A stretch of 42,337 nucleotides of DNA from contig RCAB01000518.1 in assembly GCA_003640385.1 (NCBI GenBank), forward strand, positions 1 through 42,337. The letters run 5' to 3'. Each line of letters begins with the position of its first letter. Position 1 is the stretch's first letter. A model generated the notes under the pieces. That model saw only the letters and a list, made by a program, of their open reading frames with translations. It did not search any database and was not told where the DNA came from. The stretch comes from Setaria digitata. Its lineage: Eukaryota > Nematoda > Chromadorea > Rhabditida > Setariidae. Of the stretch, positions 28,089 through 42,326 are shown piece after piece. A program made the translations under genes and the position numbers.

Positions 28089-29761
28089 ATGTCGAATAAT
28101 TCAATAACCGGAACGACACGATTAAGGATAAAAGAGCCAATTTATACGTCCGATAGACGAGCCAAATTTACGCAAAGAGAAAGTAAAAAGTTAGTTTTTG
28201 TTTACATTTATTACTGTTTAATCTAGCTTAAAGTATCATTTGGGATAATTTTTTTTTTTTTTTTTTTTCATTTTTATTTTTGAGGAAACGAAAATATTCA
28301 CTTTCTTCATTTTTTTCAAAAACTTATAAAATTTCAATTATTTGTAATACTCGAAAATTTGCAGCAACCGCTTGTTTCTCCTTCATCATCCAAAATGTTG
28401 GAGCTTCTTTGAGACCAAAGCCTATGAAATACAGCCTAGCCTCACCCAATGAAGACCCATTTCGTTCTTTCTTTTTTTTTTGCTTCCACTGACGGCTAAA
28501 TTGCCCCACATTAGGAGTTTTAGGATCAATTTAGTGCTTTTTTGGAAGCCAAGTTAGTGTTGGAATCTGAACACCACTAGTAACTGCAGTGCATGAAGTT
28601 TCTACCACTACACTATCACCGCTTAAATCCACTGGAACCTGAAATTAAAAATCTTTACTAAAAAAAAATAATTTATTAAGGAAATTCCAGATGGATACGA
28701 TTTTGTACAGTAATAGGTTATATATTTTTTGTATCATTACCAGCAGCATCATTGAGCATTTATTATATATGGATTTGGGATCCCGACTATATAAGCAGGG
28801 TAAGTTTAAGCTTAATTAGCAAAAAAATTTACTAGGTAGCAGTTTCATGGTACAGAGGTATTCAAACAAATGCAAAAAGAAATTTATTGCTTTCTTGATG
28901 AGAAAAATTTTCCAAATTATTAGCATTTTTCTTTTCCTTTTTTTTTTTTTTTTTTTTTTTATAGATTTTTCCTATTGGAAATTTTTCACACATCCCGAAA
29001 ATATTTAGCTATTATTCTCAAATTTTAAGACTAATTAATGAAGCATATTTCAAAACAGGCAATAAAATTGCTTTTTCCTTCTTTCTTCAATGCTTCCGTA
29101 AGAAAAAATCACTTCTTTTATGCTATTATAAATTCAATTTTTTAAAATTTTCAGTTTCCACCTGATAAAAATCGAACATTAAAGATGGATTATACAGTCA
29201 AGCCATTATCAACCGGAAGACAAAGTGGTCGGCCAAGGTATAAACTGGATCTACTGAAAGGAAGCAGTCTTAGTAGCAGAAGTAATAATTTCAATCGAGC
29301 AACAGTTCATCCATCATTAATCAGAACAAATGACCGATTATTGGCGCAAAAGTCACATAAAATATCGCAATATACAGTACCTGAAGGTTTTTCTCTTTCT
29401 TTTCATTTCTTTTACTTTAATTTAATTTAAAAAAGCAGAAATATTAATACTGATTCGTTAAAACAAGCATTTATCATCATTTATCATTATTCATATCTGC
29501 CTATTTAAGTATCACCTTAATAAACCTAATTTTTTCTTCTCTGAATTCACAGTTTAAACAAAAAAAAAAGAAAAAAAAAACGAATCATATCAACCTAGGA
29601 GAACAATAGTTTACTAAATTTCTCTTCTTTTCTAAGGAAATATTTTGAGTTAAGGAATTTCCACACTTTTATAGCCTTTACTATTAAATTTCATCTAAAG
29701 CTTTATTACAATGCATCTTATTTCAGGTCAGAGACTGAAAATGGAACCAAATCGATCATAG
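28089..29761 (+). CDS. Basic 138-aa protein, four exons, unrecognised
   Basis: Exons are 28089-28182, 28744-28799, 29155-29386 and 29727-29761, with phases 1, 0 and 1, giving 138 residues and a TAG stop. The best-supported exon is the third (TTTTCAG|TTT to GAAG|GTTTTT), which encodes MDYTVKPLSTGRQSGRPRYK, then a Ser/Arg/Asn-rich tract and DRLLAQKSHKISQYTVPEG. Exon 2 has a strong donor (AGG|GTAAGT) and reads IYYIWIWDPDYISR; only its inclusion makes exons 1 and 3 compatible in phase. The protein is rich in Arg, Lys and Ser and probably largely disordered, without a signal peptide. The family is not recognised. Exon 1 is the least certain part. The gene is convergent with NUF2. Confidence 0.55.
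28460..28640 (-). mobile_element. SINE-like element with tRNA-like head
   Basis: On the minus strand a tRNA-like segment is followed by an unrelated body and an A10 tract near 28470. This is the general layout of a tRNA-derived SINE. The region is more GC-rich than its surroundings and lies antisense in the first intron of the 138-aa gene. No target-site duplication was found, so the borders are uncertain and it could extend to about 28350. Confidence 0.4.
28545..28622 (-). pseudogene. Degenerate tRNA-like sequence (A and B boxes)
   Basis: The minus strand has GATAGTGTAGTGG (A-box-like, resembling the D-arm region of tRNA-Asp or tRNA-Gly) at about 28605-28617. GTGTTCAGATTCC (B-box-like, with one extra base relative to GTTCRANYCC) is at 28562-28574. 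The box starts are about 41 nt apart, as in a tRNA. The acceptor stem does not pair well, so it is not a functional tRNA gene. Confidence 0.4.
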
Positions 29762-31455
29762 TATTCAAATTTGATGTCATAAATATACTCTATTTTTAAC
29801 GAAAATTCATTCAACATTTCGGCCCTTTAGTAGCTTTTTCGTTTGAATGCATGTCGATTACAAAAAAAATCACAGTTCACAACTCGGAATTCTAATATTT
29901 CGAGACTTCTGTAATCTTTTCACTTCATATGGAAAAATTTGGCTGAAAAAGACAAGACATTTCAAACTGTTACTTTTTGATGTGTAACTGTTAAGTGTTT
30001 AAAAAAAAAAAGAAAAATAATGCAAAAAACAAAAAGTGAATTCCCAATGCTCACACTAAACTTCCACCAAACATTTGCCACCACTACGAGGCATATTTTA
30101 GTATTAACAGTTCATTGGAATGAACATAATGACTTCAATATCTCTGGATATACTAAAATCCAGTAGCGTTTTCGGTGACATGAAAGTTATCAAGTCGGAA
30201 AATTTCGCAATACATTAAAAACTTGCAAAATTCATAAAACACTTCAACTTGGGTCTAATTCAGTGAACAATAGGCTCCAAATTACTACTTATACAGTTAC
30301 GAATTCTAGAATATATACGCATTTAAGAAAAAAAAAAAAAAAAAAAAATGAACAACTATACAAAGACGATGTATTAATTAATCTTCCTCTCAGTGCCAAA
30401 TTCACATATCCAGATGGAATTCGTAAATTTAAAAGTAATTGTCCAAGTTATGGACTTCACTCTGCAATCCTATCGATCAAAAAAGAAAGTGTATTAAAAT
30501 TTTTAGAACTTTTTAGCATTAAATCAAGTCTCATGTAATCCAAAATAGTAACCGAGAATAGCACAAAAAGAAACAAGATGGAATAATAAATTATGAATTA
30601 AATTTTTTTACAGCTTTTCTATAGAATCAAAAACGAATAGTCAAATAGTTAACCCCACTATTACGACGTACAGTAAGCTTTAGTTAAATTAAAAGCATTT
30701 GTGCTGCATATACATGGCGGATGAAAATGGTACTTTTTATCAAAATTTTCGAAATAAACTAACACAAAGTGAGATCGGAAAAACATTCTAGTACTTTACA
30801 AAAATTAAGCCATAATGGAAGCACTTTTAATTGAATATAAAAGATCTTGAAGAAAATGGCAACTCCTAAACAGGCCAAAGAAGGATTCCAAATCAGTTAA
30901 AATGGTCACTTTATCATTTCAATAAGCTCAAAGCAGAAAAAAAAACCGCTCTCTTACCCAATTAAGTAATATAAGCTAAATATAAAAGAGATGAACTCAA
31001 ATATTACTCGCTCAGGAAATGCATAACATTTCAAAAAGCAATAAAAAAACTTGTCTGCAAATAGTTAGAGCAAGAAAAGAACTTAAGTCGTAGTTTTTTT
31101 TTTGCATCGCATTTCTTCTTCTACAGGTAAGGAGGTATTCCAAATGTCATCCAAAAATTATAGAGAACTGCATTTAATGTTACGACAGATATCAAATAAA
31201 AAAATAAATAAGTAGTGATTAGGCACATTAACCACAAGACACATGTCAATAATGATATTTAAAGATTTTAAAGAAAGCTAATCCTTCCTAATAATGCGAA
31301 AAATGAGGCTCCTAGTCCTTCGAAATGCTATTTCTTCCATCTTACTCGCTATCTACAGCATTTAATCTTCATTTTATAAAAAAAGACATTGTTAAAATGT
31401 CAAATGGAGTAGCAGACAATAACTTGACATCAGATTAAAACGAAATTATTTCTTG
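29762..31455. other. Convergent intergenic region
   Basis: Lies between the stop of the 138-aa gene and the NUF2 poly(A) signal. Two plus-strand open stretches (30108-30215, after TATTAACAG, and 30263-30538) look mildly coding but lack donors or a continuous model. They are discussed among the rejected items. Confidence 0.45.
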
Positions 31456-31461
31456 TTTATT
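31456..31461 (-). terminator. NUF2 poly(A) signal AATAAA
   Basis: AATAAA on the minus strand, about 85 nt after the NUF2 stop codon. Confidence 0.65.
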
Positions 31462-31542
31462 ATACCTATTTTTTTTTAAATTAAGATCAAATCCCAAGAG
31501 ATAAAATTATATTAAAACAAGAATCCCATGGGCTTTTCTTAT

Positions 31543-34500
31543 TCAGCTTACATTTTGTTCGCTCAACATGTTACTTGACAGTGATGGTGATATATCGAAA
31601 GTGGTATCACCATCAGATGCATTGATCATGACAATCAGCTGATTCTTTAAATTATCCATCCTGTTGTAATCTTCGTCGTATAGCTTCTCAGCTTCCAAAT
31701 ACTACAATAAAAATAAAATTAGAAAAGAAAATTACACATACTCAATGCAGTATTCTCATTTTTACATCGTGCAAATGTACTAATAATATCGCCACTGAAA
31801 TATCAGTATAAAACCTACAGTAATTATCTTACCTAAAAAAATTATCAAAATGGAATGAAACAAAAATATGGAACTGGGTGAAAGAAGCTTTTTTTACTTC
31901 TTGCTTAATTCTTAATGCTTTTCTGACCACATTAAGCCAGCAAAAACGATTCCTTGGGATGATAAAATCTCTGGGAAACCTCAAGTCGGAGAATTTAAGG
32001 AGGAAATAATGTTCGAGATCTTTAACAATGAACTTTATAGAGGGCTTCATTAAGACGAGTAGCCAAATTTCTAATGTCTGTGTTCGTCGTTCGATTGAGT
32101 GCTGCAATTTCATTCTTCGCTTTACCAATTTCTTTTTGCACTTCCAAATTCTCTTTATTAAAATCATGCATGCGCCGACGAATATCCTTCACCTGTCTGA
32201 AAATAGTGCATCTAAAACCGAAGAATTGCAGGTAAACTATTTAAAACTTTTAATTCAAAGTAGAAAAAGAAATCCAGAAATAAAAGCTTCCAGCTAATAT
32301 TTTCCTTTGAAGAATAAGCAATTAAAAAATGGAAGATCATGAATTTTTAAGTTCGCATGCAGTTTTAATGTAATATGAAACCAAATAGGTTCAATCTCTT
32401 TGAAATGAATCTGATATGCAAATGAAGACAGAAAAAACAGTTCGGAAAATAAATTACAACATGAACAAGAACAAAATTGAAAGACAAAAACAAACTCATT
32501 TAGTGTCGCCAAATGTTCCTTGATATCTTTCAACGACTTCTCATGAATTGATTCTTCTTTTTCGAACTCTTTTTGCATAGCATGCAATTTGTTCTGCTCT
32601 TTTGCCAGCTTCGATTTGATATTTGTATAATCTTCATTAATCTCGTTACGCTGCTCCCCTGCACGAGCTACTGTTTCTTCGATCATCATACCCTCTTTCT
32701 ACAGGTTCAAAAAAGGTGGATCATACTAATTAAAAAAGAATTCATGACACAAAAACTTCGACAATTTTTTAAATAAAATTAAATGTAGAAAAAAACTAGA
32801 TTGCATTGCAAAGAATAAAATTTATGGATTCTTCCTTTTGAAAAAAAGTAGCAGAACATACTAAGAGAAGGGAAATTTGGTTATTACGTCTAATCTTATT
32901 GCAGATATAATCAAAGACCAACGATATTCAAACTGAAATCTCGAATTTCGATGAAAGTTAAAAAGACAACCAGAAAAGTCAGCCCTATTTGTTCGCGTGG
33001 ATATAAGAAATACAGTATTTCAGAAGATTAGAATCCCTATCTTAAATTCATATTTTCATCAATAGAAATATTATTTTTTTTTTTTTACCTGAAGCACATG
33101 TAATTTATTTAGCATCTCTGTAACATGTTCTATTGACCGAGCAATCACAATTCTCGTTTTCTGTTTCTCTTTGCATTCCCATTTTTTTCGGCTGAAACTA
33201 TTAGATAAAAAAAAGAAAAAATATAAATGGAATGAGTCAGGAATGTATTTTCGTAGAACACATTGCTGTCAGTTAGAGTTAATAAAATACCAATCGCCCA
33301 CCGCTAGGTCAAAACAGGTCGCATAAACTGATCCGCTTAACTATCCCCTAACAGCCGAACAGTTACATTCTTTTTTTTTCGGCAATCAGCAAAACTGTTT
33401 TGATATTCTGACAAATAATTTCTTCAAATCACAGTGCTGAGTGTAGGAACAGAGGACAGCAACACCATGCTTTTCACCTTTTTTTTTTTTACTCACGAAT
33501 TTTTTAAAGAGAAATTTGGACATATGAAGATGAAAGAGACCGAAAGATTTTCCTGAAATGAGATAAAATTTGAAAAGATACAGTAACTGCACAAATATTA
33601 CTGCTAAATTATAAAAAGCAGATGACAACCTTTCTGCAGAAATTTCCTTCTCAATATTTTCCAAATATTTCATTAATTCGTTTAATTCAGCTTGAAGACG
33701 ATCCGGAGAATTGACTATGTCACGTTCAAGGACATCAATTTGAAATGTTAAACGTCTACCCTCACTTTGTATTTCGGCCTAAAAAAAAATAACCGCAATA
33801 ATATTCATATAAAAAAATTTTTGCAAAACTTGGCAAGATCTGATTAATTCCCAATGAAACAAAAGAAGAGAATTCAAATGGATAAAATTAAAAGAAGAAA
33901 TAATTTGCGAGCTTCTTCTTTATACTTTAAATTAAAAATAACATAAAAATACCAATTTTTTTTCATTTTCGATATTAGTTTCGTTAATTTCTTTTAGTTC
34001 TCCTTGAATTGCTTCAGTTTGAATATACGTTTCTTTCACACTACGTTCCAAGATTTCCATCTTCCCACGAAGCTAAAAGGGATCAATTTGAATATTTTTC
34101 GCGTAGGGCAAAGCTAAGATGAGACATCGATTAGCTAACGAAATAAGGAAAATGCCTCAGCATAGCACAAATAATTTGATACTACCATTCACCAAATATT
34201 GCATAAAGGCATCTCATACATACACAAATGACAGAGTTCATTGAAGCAAAGAAGAGAAAATGATCTAATTACCTCACTTTCCAAATGTTTACGCGTGTTT
34301 GCATCGTTATGCAAGCGCTGCAGTTCATTATTAAGATCAATAACACTAATTCTTTTAGCTTCCAGCTCACCTTTACGACAATCAACACTACCAAATATAT
34401 CATGAGCTTTCTGAAATCCAAAAAGACATCAAATAAATGACATCATGCAAGTCGAAAAATTATAAAAAATACGAAAAAATCTAAGCCTACTTTGCATTTG

Positions 34501-35482
34501 TTCTGAAACTAAGATGAAACAAAAAAGTAGGCTAGCGCTGACCGTAATAGCATTTGTTGTGAATTCGATGAAATTGATCAGGGTTGAGAGAAGAATTCGT
34601 GTTGGCGCTGGTTGTGGTGCAACCAAATCGAGATAACTGAACTGGATCTCATTTGACGAAATATCTTCTACAATAGCAGATCTGAAATGCTCATCATTAT
34701 TCTTTCAGTTGCAGAGCTCGTCCGAGATCAGATGACGTAAAATTTCAGGTGAGGATGTATAATTCCTACATAATTTTTGAATGAAAAAAAAAAAACTCAG
34801 GAATAAAACTGAAAAAAAATGGTTCAAAAAATTACAGAGAGAAGAAATACAAAAACCTTGATCCAAAATATGGCGCAACAAGTTTCAACCCTTCTTTTAA
34901 CGTGCTAGGAAAAAAAAAATAGACTTAGCGAAATACATCATTCATCTAATACATGACAGTAATAATGCAGGATAAAAATATATGTTGGATCACTTACAAA
35001 GCTTGAAAGATGACTAATTTGGGATATGCCTGAGTGAACAAATCTATATCGATGGAACTGGCAAAAGCGAATGGCGGTGTTGTATACATAGCATCTGGAA
35101 TATCCATGATGTATTGAGTGATGTACTGATATATAGTGCACATTAATTCAGCCTAAAACAGATAACATAGCATAATTTTGTTAATGACACTTGGATGTAA
35201 CAAAAAGAAATTAAAATATAGGCAGCACACCATAAGATTTTGACAGATGCAAAACAGCATATCACACAGCACTTGTTCAGAGGAAAACACAAAATTACAA
35301 AATTGATGATAACTTTCTCTAAGTTATAGAACGCTTACCGTTGGTTTTTGGATATCAGCAGGAATAAGCTGAAGTGAAGGAAACATTCGATTTAACGTTT
35401 CAGTTATCGTATTTACATCAAGGACTTCTGGTATCATTAGTTCGAAAGGACCGGCTAACGATGACATACGACGCTGAGCCAT
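31543..35482 (-). CDS. NUF2: Kinetochore protein NUF2 (HIM-10 family)
   Basis: Exons are 35482-35339, 35152-34998, 34904-34857, 34681-34543, 34410-34273, 34072-33953, 33778-33630, 33191-33089, 32698-32492, 32192-32034 and 31701-31543. All phases agree, giving 506 aa (human NUF2 464). NUF2 pairs with NDC80 in the four-subunit NDC80 complex that binds kinetochores to spindle microtubules. Residues 1 to about 160 match the calponin-homology head, including PAPTRILLSTLINFIEF (140-156), the counterpart of a conserved block in vertebrate NUF2. From about 163 to 490 the protein is Lys/Glu-rich coiled coil; NSPDRLQ (271-277) matches the conserved NUF2 segment before the loop region, and LNEALYKYLEAEKLY matches the C-terminal coil. 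Start: the only ATG, 6 nt after a TTTCTAG acceptor. Confidence 0.95.
33497..33552 (-). other. Candidate poison cassette exon in NUF2 intron 7
   Basis: A 56-bp interval with a strong acceptor (TCATTTCAG|G) and strong donor (TTC|GTGAGT). If spliced in after exon 7 (phase 2) it reads into a TAA within 17 codons and shifts frame. Skipping it gives the conserved protein. Confidence 0.35.
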
Positions 35483-35488
35483 GACTTT

Positions 35489-35499
35489 CTAGAAATTTG
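35489..35499 (-). promoter_or_regulatory. Trans-splice-like acceptor of NUF2
   Basis: AAATTTCTAG ends 6 nt before the NUF2 ATG. Such a short leader with an unpaired 3' splice site is typical of spliced-leader addition in nematodes; an upstream non-coding exon is the alternative. Confidence 0.55.
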
Positions 35500-36380
35500 A
35501 ATTTCAGTGTAAACGTAACTAAAACAAATACTACCTACCACAACTTTTTTTTCTCTTTCTGAATGGTGAATTCAAATGGATAAGAAAGAAAACAGAGATC
35601 GGAAGGCTAGCAATACTGGTGAAACTTCCAGGTTTTCTCGTCTCTCATTACTAGAAAAACAACACAGTATCTTCCTGGAGCCTGAAAGGAGACTGATGGA
35701 ATCTGCGAAAATCGAAGCTTTTGGTGTTTAAAAAAGGAAAAGAATTTAACATAATTTATTACATTCATATATCTGGAGTAGAGCACAACAAGAAAAAAAA
35801 ATGGTTCACAAAGTGAACATGCCTAGTGAGTAAATCACTAAAAAAAAAAAAAAAAAAAAAAACCTAAGCACACAAAAGACAAAACTGGTTGGAAGTGGAA
35901 GTAAAGATGACAGCAAAAAATTTCATCGCTAAGCTTCAAAAAGACGAAGAAAAAGAAATTTTTATGAATATTTATCAATGCAAATACTACAAAACATCAA
36001 AAAGTTCGTTAAAAAAAGGGTTGAACATTATAAAACAGTCATTTAAGAATACACAAATGATATAATTTCATAAGTCCAGAGTTCAATATTAAATACCGAA
36101 TTAAAATACACATTAACAAATAACTGCAGGGATACATGAGAATTTCCAATTCAAAATTAAGAACAAACATGTAGCGGTCCTGCTAATCTTGAAAGCTTAC
36201 TAGTAAATAATTAANGAGTTCAATATTAAATACCGAATTAAAACATACATTAACAAATAACTGCAGGGATACATGAGAATTCCCAATTCAAAATTACGAA
36301 CAAACATGTAGCGGTCCTGCTAATCTTGAAAGCTTACTAGTAAATAATTAACTGCAAAAATGACTACCAAAAGATAGGTA
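35500..36380. other. ILF2-NUF2 intercistronic region
   Basis: About 990 bp separate the ILF2 stop from the NUF2 acceptor; about 137 bp of this is probably an assembly duplication (36079-36351). No other gene is visible. Confidence 0.6.
36079..36351 (+). repeat. 136-bp duplication with differences around N (36215)
   Basis: Positions 36079-36214 and 36216-36351 are the same 136-bp segment with a few substitutions (for example ATACAC/CATACA, TTTCC/TTCCC, AAG/ACG). The N sits exactly between the copies. The differences suggest two haplotypes joined end to end. Confidence 0.9.
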
Positions 36381-36386
36381 TTTAAT
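36381..36386 (-). terminator. Possible ILF2 poly(A) signal ATTAAA
   Basis: The variant hexamer ATTAAA lies on the minus strand about 93 nt after the ILF2 stop. No AATAAA is closer. Confidence 0.4.
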
Positions 36387-36478
36387 CGGAAAATTTTTCA
36401 TGTTTTATGCTCTCTAGAAACAGTACATCAACATGTAAGGCGGTCAGAAAGGAATCACATGGAAAGAAGAAATCACTT

Positions 36479-39199
<2,721 letters not shown>

Positions 39200-39211
39200 T
39201 TTTGCGATAAT

Positions 39212-39222
39212 CTGAAATTTTC
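39212..39222 (-). promoter_or_regulatory. Trans-splice-like acceptor of ILF2
   Basis: GAAAATTTCAG ends 12 nt before the ILF2 ATG. It matches the nematode 3' splice consensus and suggests spliced-leader addition. Confidence 0.6.
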
Positions 39223-40211
39223 ATATTCACACTGTAAAATATGATGTTGTTATCGAAAACATAAGCACGTACCTAAGAATTATATATAACATAGGATAGC
39301 CGAACTGCGTAATTATTAAATCACAAATTAATTAGCAATAATGAATCGGAAATTAGCAAATAACATGAGCTCCACAATCACACAAACATTATGAAACCAA
39401 ACAGCAGCAAAAACACGAGAAGTAAATGGTACAGTAATTTCAATAATAAAGTTGACGACTTAGAAGTATGTCCAACTTTTATCCCAAATTAAATTTAACT
39501 GACTCGAGGTTTTCAATAAATCGTACAGAAAAAGAGGTCCAAAAAAAAAAACCCAATCACTAATTTCAACTGAAACAAATCTCCCGGAATTTCTCCGAAT
39601 ACTGCTCTATTAAAATGATGACCGTACCACTTTAAAATATGGAAGAGAAATATCCATCCCATAAATCATTTCTTAATGCAGTTGCAATTTAGAGTAACAA
39701 TTCTCCCAATTCTTTTACTCTCATTTGTAACGAGTTATTTTGCCAACCTTATCAATCTCTTTCTTATCATAATCTACCATCATTCTTTCGAAACTTATCA
39801 CAACTGTAGTGTACGAGAAAAATTTGAGCACAACTTCATTTGAACTATAAAAATTCGCCGAATTTTTCTCGCCTATTTCATTTTCTATCCTTTACTGAAA
39901 AACTCGCCATAACTTTTGGCACTCCATTCCCTCATATTTTCAATCCTTAGCTTGTGTTTTTCTTTCAATTCCCAATATTTCTCTTAATTCACATCCATAG
40001 TTGCAATTTTCTCGAATCATATCAGCTATCAACCAAAGTTTTTCCTCTGAACATTTTCAATTTCTCACTTCTCAATAAAATCACTTAACTATTTCTCATG
40101 CTTTTCGCCCTCCATCGGTAAATCTCGGTAAATGCTCACTCCCCACCCAATCCTNTCGAGATTTTATTTCTGAACAACTACCACCCAATCCTTCACCTAC
40201 ACAACCAGGAC

Positions 40212-40234
40212 TCCCCCTTCACCCTTAACCCCCG
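40212..40234 (-). other. G-rich tract (three G-runs)
   Basis: The minus strand reads GGGGG, TTAA, GGG, TGAA, GGGGG. Three G-tracts with 4-nt loops lie about 1 kb upstream of ILF2, with a further GGG about 30 nt downstream. It could form a G-quadruplex only if the distant fourth tract takes part. Confidence 0.4.
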
Positions 40235-41391
40235 AGATCATTCGGTGCAAATTTCGTCACACCCAGTAAAAATTTCACAGTACAGACCAAAGTCTTGCCA
40301 ATAGCTTGCGCTATGAAAACTTGAACATCTCAGGCAATTATTTAAAAAATTAAATTTTGGTAAAATCTATCACTCTTATTGTGTAAAATTTACTGTGATA
40401 GAAATTTTTTTCCTAAGAAACAAAAATTTGCTTCCAAATTTTACGAGAATTGCTTTCAAATTAAAGCTTGAATTTTCACGTAAAATTGAATAGTTTATTT
40501 TGAAATCATTCCATTAAAGTTTAATTTCATTTCATATTATCAATTTTCATCGCTTCGTTCTCATCCCACATTAGCACTGTTTGCTGTCTAAAAAAAAAAA
40601 AAAGGGCATGTTCTACAAAACTGTGTTTGCCAATATATTAGGCTATAAAACGATGCAAAGGAAATTTCAAAAAGATTGATATGAAAATTGAAATTAAATT
40701 AAAATTTTGAATTTGCTATAGACAACAAAATTGCTAAAAGATAAATGCCTGTGTTTGCATTCTTTCACCTGATAAATGTGTGAAAATTTTGGAATGTTTT
40801 ATTTCCCAAGAATAATTCATCTCACTCACTTCTTAACTTCTTCAATTCAATTTGATTAAATCAAATTTAATTTAATTTAATCTAGTCTAACTCATTCAGT
40901 TCTATTTATCTCTCGCCTTCAGCCTTTTTTATTCCATTTTTCAATTAATTATTTTGCTTTTTTTCTCGATTACAATTTTCGAAAATCCTGTTATGATAAA
41001 ATTTCAAAGGATTTTTTCGTTTTTTTTTTTTTTTTTTTTTTAAGAGATAAAAAAGACAGGCGAAAAAAGTTAAAGTGTTGAAAAAAGGAAAGTAAAAACA
41101 GGAGGAAAAAAGGAATACAACGAAAGCAATTCCATTAAACAAGCAAGGACAAATTTTGACTGTGAGAAAATTTGACTCTCTCAACTAGTGGAGAGCAAAT
41201 AAATTTGCTTAAAAAACTGAAATTATCATTAATTGTTTCTTTCTATCATTAAAATGCCTCACGAGGAATGCAAATGATAACTGAAAATTAACTGATAAAA
41301 TTGGGAAAAATGATTGAAGATGTTGGCTACAAAAAGAAGATAAATCCATGATTTTGAGCAGTAAATTTAAATGTTACAATGCAATATTTTC

Positions 41392-41716
41392 ATGCTAATT
41401 ATTTAATATTTGAAAAAAAATATCATCATTAATCCATGAATTAATCTTTAAATTTAGTTCAATCTAAAGAATNATGCTAATTATTTAATACTTGAAAAAA
41501 AATATCATCATTAATTCAAAAATTGAATTAATCTTTAAATTTAGTTCAATCTAAAGAATGTTTAAAAAAATCCTGAAATTAATCTATCAGAGTTATCATA
41601 TAGTTNTTTGAAAAAAAATATCATCATTAATCCATGAATTAATCTTTAAATTTAGTTCAATCTAAAGAATGTTTAAAAAAATCCTGAAATTAATCTATCA
41701 GAGTTATCATATAGTT
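41392..41716 (+). repeat. Three near-copies separated by two Ns (41473, 41606)
   Basis: A segment containing GAAAAAAAATATCATCATTAA and TTTAGTTCAATCTAAAGAAT appears at 41392-41472, 41474-41605 and 41607-41716. The middle copy has small differences (an extra AAAATTG). It is most likely alternative or allelic contig ends placed in series. Confidence 0.9.
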
Positions 41717-41931
41717 TACCTATTGCTTTCTGAGATGAAATATAACATATTCCACTAAAAATAATTGCAGCTTCTTTTTTGATTTGTCGAAGTTTGCTGC
41801 CTTGAGATATATTTTCTAATAAATTTTCCTATATTATATATCATTTTACTGTTCATTTCTTACTTCATCCTTCTTTTTCTTTCATTTTGACTCAAGACAT
41901 ATTACTTGTCGTTTTGTTGTGTATTTAGTTC

Positions 41932-41977
<46 letters not shown>

Positions 41978-42256
41978 TTAAACTAAATGCAAAAAGTAAG
42001 CTCGAGTGATTTTTTGCCTTCGTTTTTAATTATTTGGATTCAAAATGCAAAACAGAAAGGGTAATTTATCACAGACAAGAAAATTCAAAGCCAAGAATCT
42101 GCCGAAAATTGTCCAGTGCATTTGCAATTGATGAAAAGAAGATGCTGCTGTGAGATGAAACGACAGAAATAACGACTGATCCATTTTGGAACTTTCACGA
42201 AATGTTCCCGAAGTAATTTCAACTGGTTGCATATTTCAGATCAGAAAGTAAAGTGA

Positions 42257-42326
42257 GCAGAAGATGTTAGAATCAGATGAATCCTTCATCTGTTTAAAAA
42301 AATTACGGAAGTTTCGTCATGTAAAA
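42257..42326 (-). repeat. Right arm of window-spanning inverted repeat
   Basis: The reverse complement of 42326-42285 equals bases 1-42 exactly, and the similarity extends to about 42257. The arm ends 11 bp before the window end. The hairpin stem CAGATGAA/TTCATCTG is kept with a different loop. Confidence 0.85.

Larger units (their letters stand above)
39223..42256. other. Upstream flank of ILF2, no supported gene
   Basis: Contains the likely ILF2 (or operon) promoter. Also present are an N at 40155, a G-rich minus-strand tract at 40212-40234, a T run near 41022, three near-copies of one segment (41392-41716) and an A-rich run near 41938. A 68-codon minus-strand frame at 42026-42232 is not convincing. 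Confidence 0.5.

Noticed and set aside
28280..28492. Plus-strand frame across the SINE-like region (RPKPMKYSLASPNEDPF)
   Set aside because: Although an acceptor (TTTGCAG) precedes it, there is no donor and it runs into the T tract of the insertion.
30108..30215. Short frame after TATTAACAG, starting at ATG 30120
   Set aside because: It has an acceptor-like site but its phase (0) does not match the exon 3 donor (phase 1) of the nearby gene; too short on its own.
30263..30538. Plus-strand 91-codon frame with moderately coding-like second half
   Set aside because: It starts at a non-ATG codon, runs through an A microsatellite giving poly-Lys, and has no donor or partner exon. It could be an exon relic but cannot be supported.
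33386..33673. 95-codon frame continuing past NUF2 exon 7
   Set aside because: Intron read-through. The spliced chain to exon 8 at 33191 keeps phase and matches the NUF2 family.
42026..42232. Minus-strand 68-codon frame near the window end
   Set aside because: No acceptor or donor, adjoins the terminal repeat, and no recognisable family.
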